Shown one piece after another: positions 1 to 11,685 of a DNA stretch of 64,000 nt (position 1 is its first letter; each line of letters opens with the position of its first letter). The position numbers and the translations under genes are program-made. The DNA is taken from NCBI RefSeq assembly GCF_001870465.1, contig NZ_MDGK01000037.1, positions 188,501 through 252,500 on the forward strand, in the 5' to 3' direction. The stretch comes from Pseudomonas extremorientalis (GTDB lineage: Bacteria > Pseudomonadota > Gammaproteobacteria > Pseudomonadales > Pseudomonadaceae). The notes under the pieces were generated by a model. The model saw only the letters and a list, made by a program, of their open reading frames with translations. It did no database searches and was not told where the DNA came from.

Positions 1-806
1 GCATGACTGATCAGTGCAAAGATAAAGCTGCCGCCAATGATATTGCCCGCCAGGGTCGGCCCGGCGAACACCAGCCAGAAGTCCTTCCACGGCAACTCGC
101 CGGCAAACACCAGGTACGACACCTCCGCCGAGCCGACAACGATATGAGTGAAGTCGCCCAATGCCATGAGGTAGGTGATCAAGATAATGATCCACATCTT
201 GGCACTCTCCATGGACGGGATCATCCATACCATGGTGGCGATCATCCAGCCGGAAACGATGCCCTTGGCGAACATCTGGCCGGGGTCGTTCTCCATGATC
301 TTGCGCCCGATCTCAAGGAAGGCCATGTCGGTCTTGGTATCGAAGATCGGCAGGTGCAGCATCACGTACGCCACTAGCAAGGTGCCGCACAGGTTACCCA
401 CCAGCACCACCGACCATAACCGCAGCAGGCGCCCGGCGTTGCTCAGGGTGGGCTTGCTCATCACCGGCAACACGGCAGTCAGCGTGTTTTCGGTGAACAA
501 CTGCTGGCGAGCGAGGATCACCGCCAGGAAGCCCGCGCAGTAACCGAAGCTGGCGATCACCTTGAAGGCTTCGCCCTCCGGCAGACGCGAGTTGAGCAGC
601 CCCATGGCCATCAGCGACAGGCCCATGGTCAGGCCGGCCGCCAGCGCCGACCACCACAGGGCGGCGACGCTGCGCTCGAGCTCCTGGTCGCCCTGGGTGC
701 GGATGATTTCGTGCAGCACCGCCGCACGGGGCGGCTGGTTCTTGTCCACGTCCTGCTGCTCTTCCTGCGAGAGATTGGGGGTCTTGCCGTCTGTTTGGGT
801 GGCCAT
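1..806 (-). CDS. Formate/nitrite transporter family membrane protein (YfdC-like), 3' end outside window
   Basis: The frame is open from an ATG at 806-804 to the window edge, so about 268 N-terminal residues are visible and the C-terminus is missing. The N-terminus is acidic and soluble (about 45 residues, starting MATQTDGKTPNLSQEE) and is followed by alternating hydrophobic segments with the small-residue patterns of FNT channels (near the edge, LAGNIIGGSFIFALISH). FNT proteins are pentameric inner-membrane channels for small monovalent anions such as formate or nitrite. The long hydrophilic N-terminus resembles YfdC more than FocA or NirC. I see no strong ribosome binding site. No enzyme neighbour hints at the substrate. 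Confidence 0.85.
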   Translation of the reverse strand, partial: MATQTDGKTPNLSQEEQQDVDKNQPPRAAVLHEIIRTQGDQELERSVAALWWSALAAGLTMGLSLMAMGLLNSRLPEGEAFKVIASFGYCAGFLAVILARQQLFTENTLTAVLPVMSKPTLSNAGRLLRLWSVVLVGNLCGTLLVAYVMLHLPIFDTKTDMAFLEIGRKIMENDPGQMFAKGIVSGWMIATMVWMIPSMESAKMWIIILITYLMALGDFTHIVVGSAEVSYLVFAGELPWKDFWLVFAGPTLAGNIIGGSFIFALISH

Positions 807-862
807 GATTTACCAGAGTCCGAGGGGTGCCTGTAGCTACGACATGCCCCGACGATGGCTGT

Positions 863-981
863 TCAGTGGCCTGACGATTTAACTGGTATGCGCCAGGCTT
901 TGGCAGCTTCCACAGTGGTAGAGCGGATCGGAGTACTCCAGGGTTATTGCGCGCACTTGTAGTGCTTGACGATATCGTCGA
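863..981 (-). pseudogene. Frameshifted remnant of the ExoU C-terminal membrane-localisation tail
   Basis: Beyond the exoU-like stop codon at 984-982, the minus strand still encodes ExoU-like peptides in shifted frames. IDDIVKHY is readable at 982-959, SARNNPGVL at 957-931 after a one-base shift, and TPIRSTTVEAAKAWR at 934-890, ending at TGA 865-863. From memory, the P. aeruginosa ExoU tail contains NDIVDNYSAR and, further on, STTVEMAKAWR, in the same order. This looks like the original 3' end broken by a deletion of roughly nine codons plus at least two small indels. Sequencing error is the main alternative. Confidence 0.7.
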
Positions 982-2790
982 TCACTTGGTGGCATCCGCC
1001 AAGTCACGGGCGGCACGCCGCAACAGTTCGATATTGGCCTGCGGCTGGCCAGGCCGATAGAGCGACGGGTAAATGACTTCCCGCGTGAAATTTTCGGCCT
1101 TTACCGCCACATCACGCCTGTTCATCTGCACAACCGCGTTCGTCATGACCTTCGACATCGCCACTTCGTTACCAGAAGGCTGCCCGTTCATCACTTGCAG
1201 AAGCTGCTGAAAATTAGGCCTGCCGGCTGCGTTGAGACGCCGTCCCAACCACTCGACCCGCTCGGGACGACGTGCGAGCGCATCCAGGTTACGCAACGCC
1301 GCCGCCAACCTGGGAGTCAGCGTCAGCTTGTCACTGGCCTGATTGGCTTCGGTAATGGCGGCATCCAGTTCCTGCATTGCTTGCTGTGCGCTCTTGCGAA
1401 ACATCAGCACATCCTTGGCGGCGGGATCCTTCTCCAGATAACTCTCAACGCTCGCCAGCATTTTGTCGTCCATGGCCAACACAGCGTCGTCCAATGACTG
1501 GAATTGGTAACGCTCACGCAACGCGGCACGCTTTTCCAGGTGCGCGCTTACCGCCGTACGCGCCGATGCTTGCAGATGCTTCTTCTGATCGTCGGTCATG
1601 GTGAAATTGACCGTGCCACCGAACACGCCACGGAAGTCGCCCTTTTCTGATTTCAGCGGTAACACGACAGTCTGATCCGCTTGTGCCTTGAGCTTGTCTT
1701 CCTGATACCTCCAGGCAGCCGCATGCGGGACACCAATGATCCTATCGAGCAAGCCGCTCACAACGCTGCCTGCCTTGGCAGGCTCCGGGTTTTCGGACTC
1801 GAACCTGACGACCAGTGACTCGGTCTTGCTCAGAGGGCTTTCTGGAAAAGGCGGATCAATCACCGCAGAAGACGGCGTGTTGACCAGCAGTCCACCATCC
1901 AGAAATGCCGTTTGCTCAGCGTGCTCCTGAAAGGCATGGCCCTGCTCTATCGGGCTTTTGAACAACCCAGGTAATGAGCCAGATATAAGAGCCGCCCGGG
2001 CAATGTCCATGTCCGGTGTGGTGCTCGCATTGAACACCACCAACTGCGGTCGGCCATCGAACAGGCCGGTTCCCGTGATGTTGAGCTGCTTGACTGCAGG
2101 AATGTGACGACTCAACACCTCAATGTCGCGAAAAGTCGGTCCTTTCCCGGCACTGAGCCGGTCTGCAATCTTCATGACGCCGGCGGGCCGGTCTACCCGC
2201 CGGGTCCCGGCGATCTTCGCCAGCAGCGACTTGCGCGCCTCATTGCCGATCAGGTCTTTCAGGGGCTGCGCTTCGGTTTGCAGGCGCGGTATCAGGGTGA
2301 ACAATAACTGCGCGATATTTCCCGCCGTACCTGACAAGCGCCCTGCCAATTTTCCAATTTCAGTACTGGCATTCTGTAGCTTTGCAATAAAAGGATTCTT
2401 GCTGTTCAGCAATTCAGCCAGGTTGAGTCTGTTCGACAGGTTTTCAAAGGTCTTGGCATCCAGGCCACTGGCCAGCAACGCAGCAGAAATCGCGCCCGCG
2501 GAGGACGCGGAGATCACTTTGACGCCCACCAGTGCCTTGTGGTTTTCAAGTGCCTGGGCCATGCCCGGGAAAGCAATGCCCTTGGCCCCACCCCCACTCA
2601 ATACAAGATGCGTAAGCGGCGGCGGTGACAAAACCACTTCCACCTGGCCATCGCTGAATCGCTCAAGGCTCACTTTGCGCTCGCCCACGTCTTTGACCAG
2701 CGATGCCTTTATATTCTTTTCTACATTCTCCGGCGGCTGAGACTGAGCAGTGGAATGCGAGCTGGACACTTTCATATTCATACGCGCCAT
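982..2790 (-). CDS. exoU: ExoU-like patatin-family phospholipase effector, C-terminally truncated
   Basis: This 602-residue protein matches P. aeruginosa ExoU, a type III-secreted phospholipase A2 of about 687 residues, along its whole length from memory. It has an oxyanion motif SGGGAKG at residues 65-71, a nucleophile elbow ASSAG at 95-99 (Ser97) and a catalytic FLDGG with Asp298. Shared ExoU stretches include LNITGTGLF, GRPQLVVFNAS and SLYRPGQP. The first Gly of GxSxG is Ala here. The C-terminus stops about 45 residues short of ExoU, and the missing tail is present out of frame downstream. The tail of ExoU is needed for membrane targeting and cofactor activation, so toxicity is doubtful. 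No SpcU chaperone gene or secretion gene is adjacent. ATGs at residues 4 and 6 are alternative starts. Confidence 0.88.
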   Translation of the reverse strand: MARMNMKVSSSHSTAQSQPPENVEKNIKASLVKDVGERKVSLERFSDGQVEVVLSPPPLTHLVLSGGGAKGIAFPGMAQALENHKALVGVKVISASSAGAISAALLASGLDAKTFENLSNRLNLAELLNSKNPFIAKLQNASTEIGKLAGRLSGTAGNIAQLLFTLIPRLQTEAQPLKDLIGNEARKSLLAKIAGTRRVDRPAGVMKIADRLSAGKGPTFRDIEVLSRHIPAVKQLNITGTGLFDGRPQLVVFNASTTPDMDIARAALISGSLPGLFKSPIEQGHAFQEHAEQTAFLDGGLLVNTPSSAVIDPPFPESPLSKTESLVVRFESENPEPAKAGSVVSGLLDRIIGVPHAAAWRYQEDKLKAQADQTVVLPLKSEKGDFRGVFGGTVNFTMTDDQKKHLQASARTAVSAHLEKRAALRERYQFQSLDDAVLAMDDKMLASVESYLEKDPAAKDVLMFRKSAQQAMQELDAAITEANQASDKLTLTPRLAAALRNLDALARRPERVEWLGRRLNAAGRPNFQQLLQVMNGQPSGNEVAMSKVMTNAVVQMNRRDVAVKAENFTREVIYPSLYRPGQPQANIELLRRAARDLADATK

Positions 2791-2878
2791 TCTCTACAGG
2801 ATGTCATCCTGAGTGACGCGAGAGCCTGGACAGGTCCATCCGGAATGATTTGGTAAAGCAAATCGACCCGGTCCGCGA

Positions 2879-5019
<2,141 letters not shown>

Positions 5020-5030
5020 TTTGCTTACCA

Positions 5031-5058
5031 CCCGCTCTCCTTGTGAGGGCGGGCCTTT
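5031..5058 (+). terminator. Hairpin terminator after ahcY
   Basis: A nine-pair stem (5031-5039 with 5045-5053, one G-U pair) with a five-base loop lies 11 bases after the ahcY stop. It is followed by CCTTTAAT, a weak U tract, so termination may be partial. Confidence 0.55.
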
Positions 5059-5060
5059 AA

Positions 5061-5166
5061 TGTGGGAGGGGCGGTGCGACGATTCGACTTGCCCCCGATA
5101 ACGAAATGCCAGTTAACAGATATGTCGACTGACACACCCTCATCGGGGGCAAGTCCCCTCCCACAT
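5061..5166. repeat. REPIN (degenerate left half)
   Basis: Two inverted copies of the P. fluorescens REP palindrome flank a short spacer. The right copy (5142-5165) is nearly intact. The left copy is interrupted by about 17 extra bases between GGGAGGGG and CTTGCCCCC. It lies between ahcY and metF. Confidence 0.85.
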
Positions 5167-5214
5167 TAAATCGGTGCATGACTTCCGGTATCTGAGTTTC
5201 AAAGGGTTATTACC

Positions 5215-6060
5215 ATGTCCCAAGACCGTCGCTACAGCTTCGAGTTCTTCCCGACCAAGACCGATGCTGGGCATGAAAAACTGATGGCGACTGCCACGCA
5301 GTTGGCCAGCTACAACCCGGACTTCTTCTCCTGCACCTACGGCGCTGGCGGCTCGACCCGTGACCGCACGATCAACACCGTGTTGCAGCTGGAAAGCCAA
5401 GTCAAAGTTCCCGCCGCTCCGCATTTGTCATGCGTGGGCGACAGCAAGGCCGACCTGCGCGGCCTGCTGACCCAGTACAAAGCTGCTGGTATCAAGCGCA
5501 TCGTCGCCCTGCGTGGCGACCTGCCGTCCGGCATGGGCATGGCCAGCGGCGAGCTGCGCTACGCCAATGACCTGGTGAGTTTCATTCGTGAAGAAACCGG
5601 CGACCACTTTCATATCGAAGTCGCGGCTTACCCGGAGATGCATCCACAAGCACGCAATTTCGAAGACGACCTGCAGAACTTCGTGCGCAAGGCCAACGCT
5701 GGCGCCGACAGTGCGATCACCCAGTACTTCTTTAACGCCGACAGCTACTTCTACTTCGTCGAGCGTGTACGGGCCATGGGCGTGAACATCCCGATCGTGC
5801 CGGGCATCATGCCGATCACCAACTACAGCAAGCTGGCGCGTTTCTCCGATGCTTGCGGTGCCGAGATCCCACGCTGGGTGCGCAAACAGCTGGAAGCCTA
5901 TGGCGACGACGTCAAGAGCATCCAGGCGTTCGGCGAACAGGTAATCAGCAATATGTGTGAAGAATTGTTGCAAGGTGGCGCACCCGGGCTGCACTTCTAT
6001 ACCCTTAACCAGGCTGAGCCGAGCCTGGCCATCTGGAACAACCTCAAGCTGCCGCGCTGA
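5215..6060 (+). CDS. metF: 5,10-methylenetetrahydrofolate reductase
   Basis: The 281-residue flavoprotein reduces methylenetetrahydrofolate to 5-methyltetrahydrofolate, the methyl donor for methionine synthesis. It starts with the family signature RRYSFEFFPTKTD, followed by TYGAGGSTRDRT near residue 42 and the barrel motif IVALRGDLP. NADDITQ-type residues appear as DSAITQYFFNADSY near 163. The length is normal for the single-domain bacterial enzyme. It completes the SAM cycle with ahcY upstream. Confidence 0.97.
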   Translation: MSQDRRYSFEFFPTKTDAGHEKLMATATQLASYNPDFFSCTYGAGGSTRDRTINTVLQLESQVKVPAAPHLSCVGDSKADLRGLLTQYKAAGIKRIVALRGDLPSGMGMASGELRYANDLVSFIREETGDHFHIEVAAYPEMHPQARNFEDDLQNFVRKANAGADSAITQYFFNADSYFYFVERVRAMGVNIPIVPGIMPITNYSKLARFSDACGAEIPRWVRKQLEAYGDDVKSIQAFGEQVISNMCEELLQGGAPGLHFYTLNQAEPSLAIWNNLKLPR

Positions 6061-6081
6061 GGTCGTTCAAGCAGCATCCAG

Positions 6082-6108
6082 GCCCTCGTTTACACGAGGG
6101 CTTTTTTT
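6082..6108 (+). terminator. Rho-independent terminator of metF
   Basis: The stem GCCCTCG (6082-6088) pairs with CGAGGGC (6095-6101) around a six-base loop and is followed at once by seven T residues. Confidence 0.92.
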
Positions 6109-6142
6109 GTCCATACATTCCCGGAATGGAAGCCAGCAGTAC

Positions 6143-7225
6143 ATGAATACAGCGTCCCCGACACCTCGCCCGCAACTGGTCTACCTGGTCTTCGGCGCCG
6201 AGACCTACCATCAGGAAGCCGTATTCAGTATCGCCAGCGCACTCGCGCATCTGGGCGGCACGCAGGACATGCCCCTGGACATCCAGGTGTTCAGCGACAA
6301 CCCGACGCCCTACGTTGACCTGCCGGTGCAGGTCCACACACTTGACGAAGCCACCCGCAAGCACTGGAGCGAACCCCACGGCTACCATTTCCGCACCAAG
6401 CATGTGCTGTTGCGCCAAGTGCTGGAAACCGCAGAACGGGCGCTGCTCATCGACACCGACACGTTTTTCCACGACTCGCCCATGGCGCTGTTCGAGCGCG
6501 TTGCCCCCGGCACCTTGCTGTGCAATGCCTTCCACGCCAAATACGGCGATAACCGTGAGAGCGTGCTGTATGAAGCCCTGGCCCCGCACTTGGAGCAAAA
6601 AGGCCTGGCCGACAACGATATGTACCTGCTCAACTCCGGCGTCATGGGCCTGGCACGGCAGGATGCGCACCTGCTGGATCATTCGATAGAACTGATGGAC
6701 GAGCTGTTCCCAATGGCTCACGGTGCCTACACCCTGGAAGAGTTCTGCCTGTCGGTTGCCGCGTACCGCAAGGTCAACGTGCGCCAGTGTCCCGACCTGA
6801 TCCACCACTATTGGAGCCGCAAGCAGCTGTTTCGCGCCAAGGTCAGGGCGTGGATCAGCAAACATGCTACCGCCCCGATCAGCCCGCAGGCACTGGCCGA
6901 TACCCGCAAGGTTTCCGCGCACCTACCGCGCCCGCCGCGCCTGCAACGCCTCATGTACAAGCTGATCACCCTCGCGCTGCCCAAACGCAAGCAGCAGTTC
7001 ATCCGCGAGATTCTCTACGGTTGCTACGAGCACGAAAACGAATTCGACCAGGCCTGTGGCCAGGTTTGGTGGGACAAGGCGCGGCAGAACCAGGAAGAGC
7101 GCCAGAAATGCCCCGTCGACGCCCATCAACTGGAACACTGGTTCGCCAACCCCCTGGTGCGCCTGATTCTGGGCGAACGGCGCGCAGCCATCTACGAACA
7201 CCTCATGACCTCAGAGGGAAAATAG
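6143..7225 (+). CDS. Putative GT-A-like glycosyltransferase, function unknown
   Basis: I do not recognise a named gene. The 360-residue soluble protein opens with a hydrophobic strand (QLVYLVFGAETYHQEAVFS) and has a DTD motif at 104-106 in ALLIDTDTFFHD, in the place where GT-A-fold nucleotide-sugar transferases bind metal and UDP. Further on come LLNSGVMGLARQD and HHYWSRK, reminiscent of GT8-like enzymes. The C-terminal third is basic and may bind membrane. The start at 6143 sits behind a weak purine tract; the longer frame upstream overlaps metF and its terminator and is rejected. It is probably transcribed on its own. Confidence 0.6.
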   Translation: MNTASPTPRPQLVYLVFGAETYHQEAVFSIASALAHLGGTQDMPLDIQVFSDNPTPYVDLPVQVHTLDEATRKHWSEPHGYHFRTKHVLLRQVLETAERALLIDTDTFFHDSPMALFERVAPGTLLCNAFHAKYGDNRESVLYEALAPHLEQKGLADNDMYLLNSGVMGLARQDAHLLDHSIELMDELFPMAHGAYTLEEFCLSVAAYRKVNVRQCPDLIHHYWSRKQLFRAKVRAWISKHATAPISPQALADTRKVSAHLPRPPRLQRLMYKLITLALPKRKQQFIREILYGCYEHENEFDQACGQVWWDKARQNQEERQKCPVDAHQLEHWFANPLVRLILGERRAAIYEHLMTSEGK

Positions 7226-7288
7226 CACTGCCCGCAGATGCGCGTGCCAGAGCTTCTCTTTAGTGCGGGAGCGTCGTAACCTCAGGGC

Positions 7289-8080
7289 ATGCCCGTCATT
7301 CTGAAGTTGTTGACTGCTGCCCTCTTCACTTGCTTGAGCCTCGCCGCTTATGGCGAGAAACTGCGCATTGTCACCGAGCCCTGGGCGCCCTACGTGTATG
7401 AGGACCAGGGCAGCATGCGGGGGCTGGATTATGAAACCACAGTGATTGTGTTCCAGCGCCTGGGCGTAGATGTGGAATGGCAGTTCCTGCCCTGGAAGCG
7501 CTGCCTGGCCATGCTGGACCAAGGCCATGCCGATGGCGCTTTGGATATTTTCCACAGCCATGAGCGCGACGCCTTGCTGCTATACCCCAGTGAGCCGTTG
7601 TCCGAAGTGGAGTTCACGCTGTTCTACGCCAATGAGCGACCCCACCCAGTGCAAAGCCTCGAAGACCTGAGCGGCCTGACCGTCGGCACGTCGCCGGGCT
7701 ACCTGTACGGCGCGGCGTTCAGCGACTCCAGTCTGTTCAACCGCGAACCGGCACCGAGCCATGAGGCCAACTTTGGCAAATTGATGCTGGGACGCATCGA
7801 CCTGGTGATCACCGACCGTCGAGTGGGCCAGCATGTGATCAAGGCGCTGGGCCTGGAAGGCAAGGTCAGCCAGGCACCGGCCGTGGTCAGCCGCCAGCAG
7901 CAATTCCTCGCGGTACGCCGTGGTGCAGGCATGGACCTCCTGGTACAGCGCTTTGCCGCCGAGCTCAAACGTTTCAAGCAGGAGCCGGCCTATAGCGCCT
8001 TGAGTGCCAAATATGGTGGAATCCAGGCCATTACGGCCTCTGAACACACCGTTGAGCAGCAGGAAAGCAGCGCGCCGTGA
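7289..8080 (+). CDS. Periplasmic substrate-binding protein, solute-binding family 3
   Basis: The 263-residue protein has a signal peptide (about 22 residues, ending LSLAAYG) and then the family 3 start EKLRIVTEPWAPYVY with GLDYETTVIVFQRLG. DLSGLTVGTSPGYLYG and DLVITDRRVGQHVI mark the second lobe. Such proteins bind amino acids or related polar solutes in the periplasm. No permease or ATPase gene is near, so it either shares a distant transporter or acts as a sensor. The C-terminus has a short polar tail. Confidence 0.85.
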   Translation: MPVILKLLTAALFTCLSLAAYGEKLRIVTEPWAPYVYEDQGSMRGLDYETTVIVFQRLGVDVEWQFLPWKRCLAMLDQGHADGALDIFHSHERDALLLYPSEPLSEVEFTLFYANERPHPVQSLEDLSGLTVGTSPGYLYGAAFSDSSLFNREPAPSHEANFGKLMLGRIDLVITDRRVGQHVIKALGLEGKVSQAPAVVSRQQQFLAVRRGAGMDLLVQRFAAELKRFKQEPAYSALSAKYGGIQAITASEHTVEQQESSAP

Positions 8081-8086
8081 TTGCTC

Positions 8087-8095
8087 TGTTATACT
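8087..8095 (+). promoter_or_regulatory. Extended -10 promoter of rhlE
   Basis: TGTTATACT is an extended -10 element (TGn then TATACT at 8090-8095). No good -35 box lies at 17 bases. It overlaps the stop of the preceding gene and would give rhlE a leader of about 200 bases with no credible open frame, suggesting post-transcriptional control. Confidence 0.5.
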
Positions 8096-8301
8096 CCTGC
8101 CTTTCCGCCAGGCTCACGCCCGGCCGCTGAGGTCTTGAAAAAGGCAGCCAACCCCGCTACAGCGCAGCTTTCAGCCCGCGCGAGCCGGTGGAGTGCACGC
8201 CAGACGCAGCAGGACCGGACGGGGTTGCGCTCCTCTAAGCGCCATTCACGCCCGGCAAGATTATCCCTTTGGGCCAAGCCCTAACTAAAACAGGATTACT
8301 C

Positions 8302-10185
<1,884 letters not shown>

Positions 10186-10200
10186 GTTTTATAGCCCCCT

Positions 10201-10236
10201 AAAAAAGCCCCGCATCTTTCGATGCGGGGCTTTTTT
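10201..10236. terminator. Bidirectional terminator between rhlE and yceI
   Basis: A perfect ten-pair stem (GCCCCGCATC at 10207-10216 with GATGCGGGGC at 10221-10230) has six A residues before it and six T residues after it, so it can stop transcription in both directions between the convergent genes. Confidence 0.95.
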
Positions 10237-10249
10237 GTGCGGGCAGAAA

Positions 10250-10828
10250 TTACTTCTGCTTAACACCTTCCAGCGAGATGTCCAGGTCCACTGTCTGCGA
10301 GGACGGGCCTGGGCCTTTGATACCGAAGTCGTTCAGGTTGACGGTGGTCTTGGCATTGAAGCCGGCACGTTCGCCGCCCCATGGATCCTTGCCTTCACCG
10401 TTGAAAGTGGCCTTGAAGGTCACAGGCTTGGTCACGCCGTGGAAGGTCAGGTCGCCGGTTACGTCAGCGGTTTTTTCGCCAGTGGGCTTGACTGCGGTGG
10501 ACACAAACTTGGCGTCGGCAAACTTGGCAACGTCCAGGAAGTCTTTGCTGGCGATGTGCTTGTCACGCTCTGCGTGGTTGGACCACAGGCTGGCGGTCTT
10601 CACATCGACCGCGATTTTGCTGGCCTCTGGCTTGGCGGCATCCCAGCTGAAGGTGCCGTCCCAGTCCTTGAAGGTACCGTGAATGTAGCTGTAGCCCAGG
10701 TGGCTGATTTTCCAGTCGATGAAGGCGTGCTGGCCTTCTTTGTCGATCTTGTAGTCAGCAGCCATCACCTGGCCTGCGGACAGCAGGGCAGTACCGATTG
10801 CCAGAGCAGCGAGGGTCTTTTTCAACAT
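10250..10828 (-). CDS. YceI family periplasmic protein (PasP-like)
   Basis: The 192-residue protein has a clear signal peptide cut after QVMA-A and a YceI lipocalin-like barrel ([20 protein letters not shown], then [14 protein letters not shown] and [15 protein letters not shown]). YceI proteins bind isoprenoid-type lipids. The P. aeruginosa orthologue has been described as the small secreted protease PasP (from memory), but I see no protease motif. It lies 32 bases behind a cytochrome b561 gene in the usual operon. The start at 10828 follows AAGGA; the frame from 10861 is not used. Confidence 0.93.
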   Translation of the reverse strand: MLKKTLAALAIGTALLSAGQVMAADYKIDKEGQHAFIDWKISHLGYSYIHGTFKDWDGTFSWDAAKPEASKIAVDVKTASLWSNHAERDKHIASKDFLDVAKFADAKFVSTAVKPTGEKTADVTGDLTFHGVTKPVTFKATFNGEGKDPWGGERAGFNAKTTVNLNDFGIKGPGPSSQTVDLDISLEGVKQK

Positions 10829-10860
10829 GCTTTCTATTCCTTGTGAGTCGAGGTTGAACA

Positions 10861-11412
10861 TCAGGCTTTGCGCCCCAGCATTCGCGTGAGGGTCGCATCA
10901 CGATCGATAAAGTGGTGTTTCAATGCAGCCACGCCGTGCAAGCCAGCGAAGACCACCAACACCCAGGCCAGGTACAGGTGCACAAGGCCGGCGGTATCTG
11001 CCTGGTCCGGTAGCCCGGAAACCACGGCAGGAATCTCAAACAGACCAAACACCGGGATACCGACACCGTCTGCGGTGGAAATCAGGTAACCGGCGATCAT
11101 CACGGCAAACAGCCCGAGATAAAGGAAGGCGTGACCAAAGGCCGCGCCGATACGGGTCATGCGGCTGTAACTGGCCAGCGGTGGCGGCGGCGGGCTCACC
11201 AGGCGCCAGACGATACGCACCAGCATGATGGCGAACAGCGTGATGCCAATGCTCTTGTGCAGGTCCGGCGCTTCTTTGCGCCAGGAGCTGTAGTAGTCGA
11301 GACCGACCATCCACAGGCCCAGGGCGAACAAGCCAAACACCACCAGGGCCACGCCCCAGTGCAAAACCATGCTGACCCAACCATAGCGGGCCGGTGAATT
11401 GCGTAGCTGCAT
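10861..11412 (-). CDS. Cytochrome b561 family membrane protein
   Basis: The 183-residue protein has four hydrophobic helices with histidines placed for two b hemes: VLHWGVAL near residue 18, DLHKSIGIT near 52, and LVHLYLAW and [10 protein letters not shown] in the last two helices. The loop SPPPPPL is typical. This inner-membrane protein probably passes electrons between quinol and a periplasmic acceptor. The yceI gene follows in the same transcript, a common pairing of unknown logic. Confidence 0.93.
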   Translation of the reverse strand: MQLRNSPARYGWVSMVLHWGVALVVFGLFALGLWMVGLDYYSSWRKEAPDLHKSIGITLFAIMLVRIVWRLVSPPPPPLASYSRMTRIGAAFGHAFLYLGLFAVMIAGYLISTADGVGIPVFGLFEIPAVVSGLPDQADTAGLVHLYLAWVLVVFAGLHGVAALKHHFIDRDATLTRMLGRKA

Positions 11413-11685
11413 GTACTTAATCCCGTAAGAACTGTGCCCAAGACTAGCGATTTACCTATCGAATTAAAGCGGAAAATTTCGCTTTGAAATATCGAGAAAT
11501 ACGATCAAGAGGTTATGCACAGTACGTTAACAATGGATTAAGGACTATTCCTAAGAAACGTGACAGACCGTCTCGCGTTTACTGCGAATTCACCGGTAAT
11601 GGCTTGTGACACAGCCGCCCATTGCATAGGCTTGCGCGATTGTTTCACCTGCGCCGGCCGCAGGACCGCTTCGAGGAGATCACCG

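Noticed and set aside
11461..11490. AAAGCG/CGCTTT dyad between cytochrome b561 and bioA as a biotin operator
   Set aside because: It does not resemble known BirA or BioR boxes, and six-base arms in an AT-rich gap can arise by chance.
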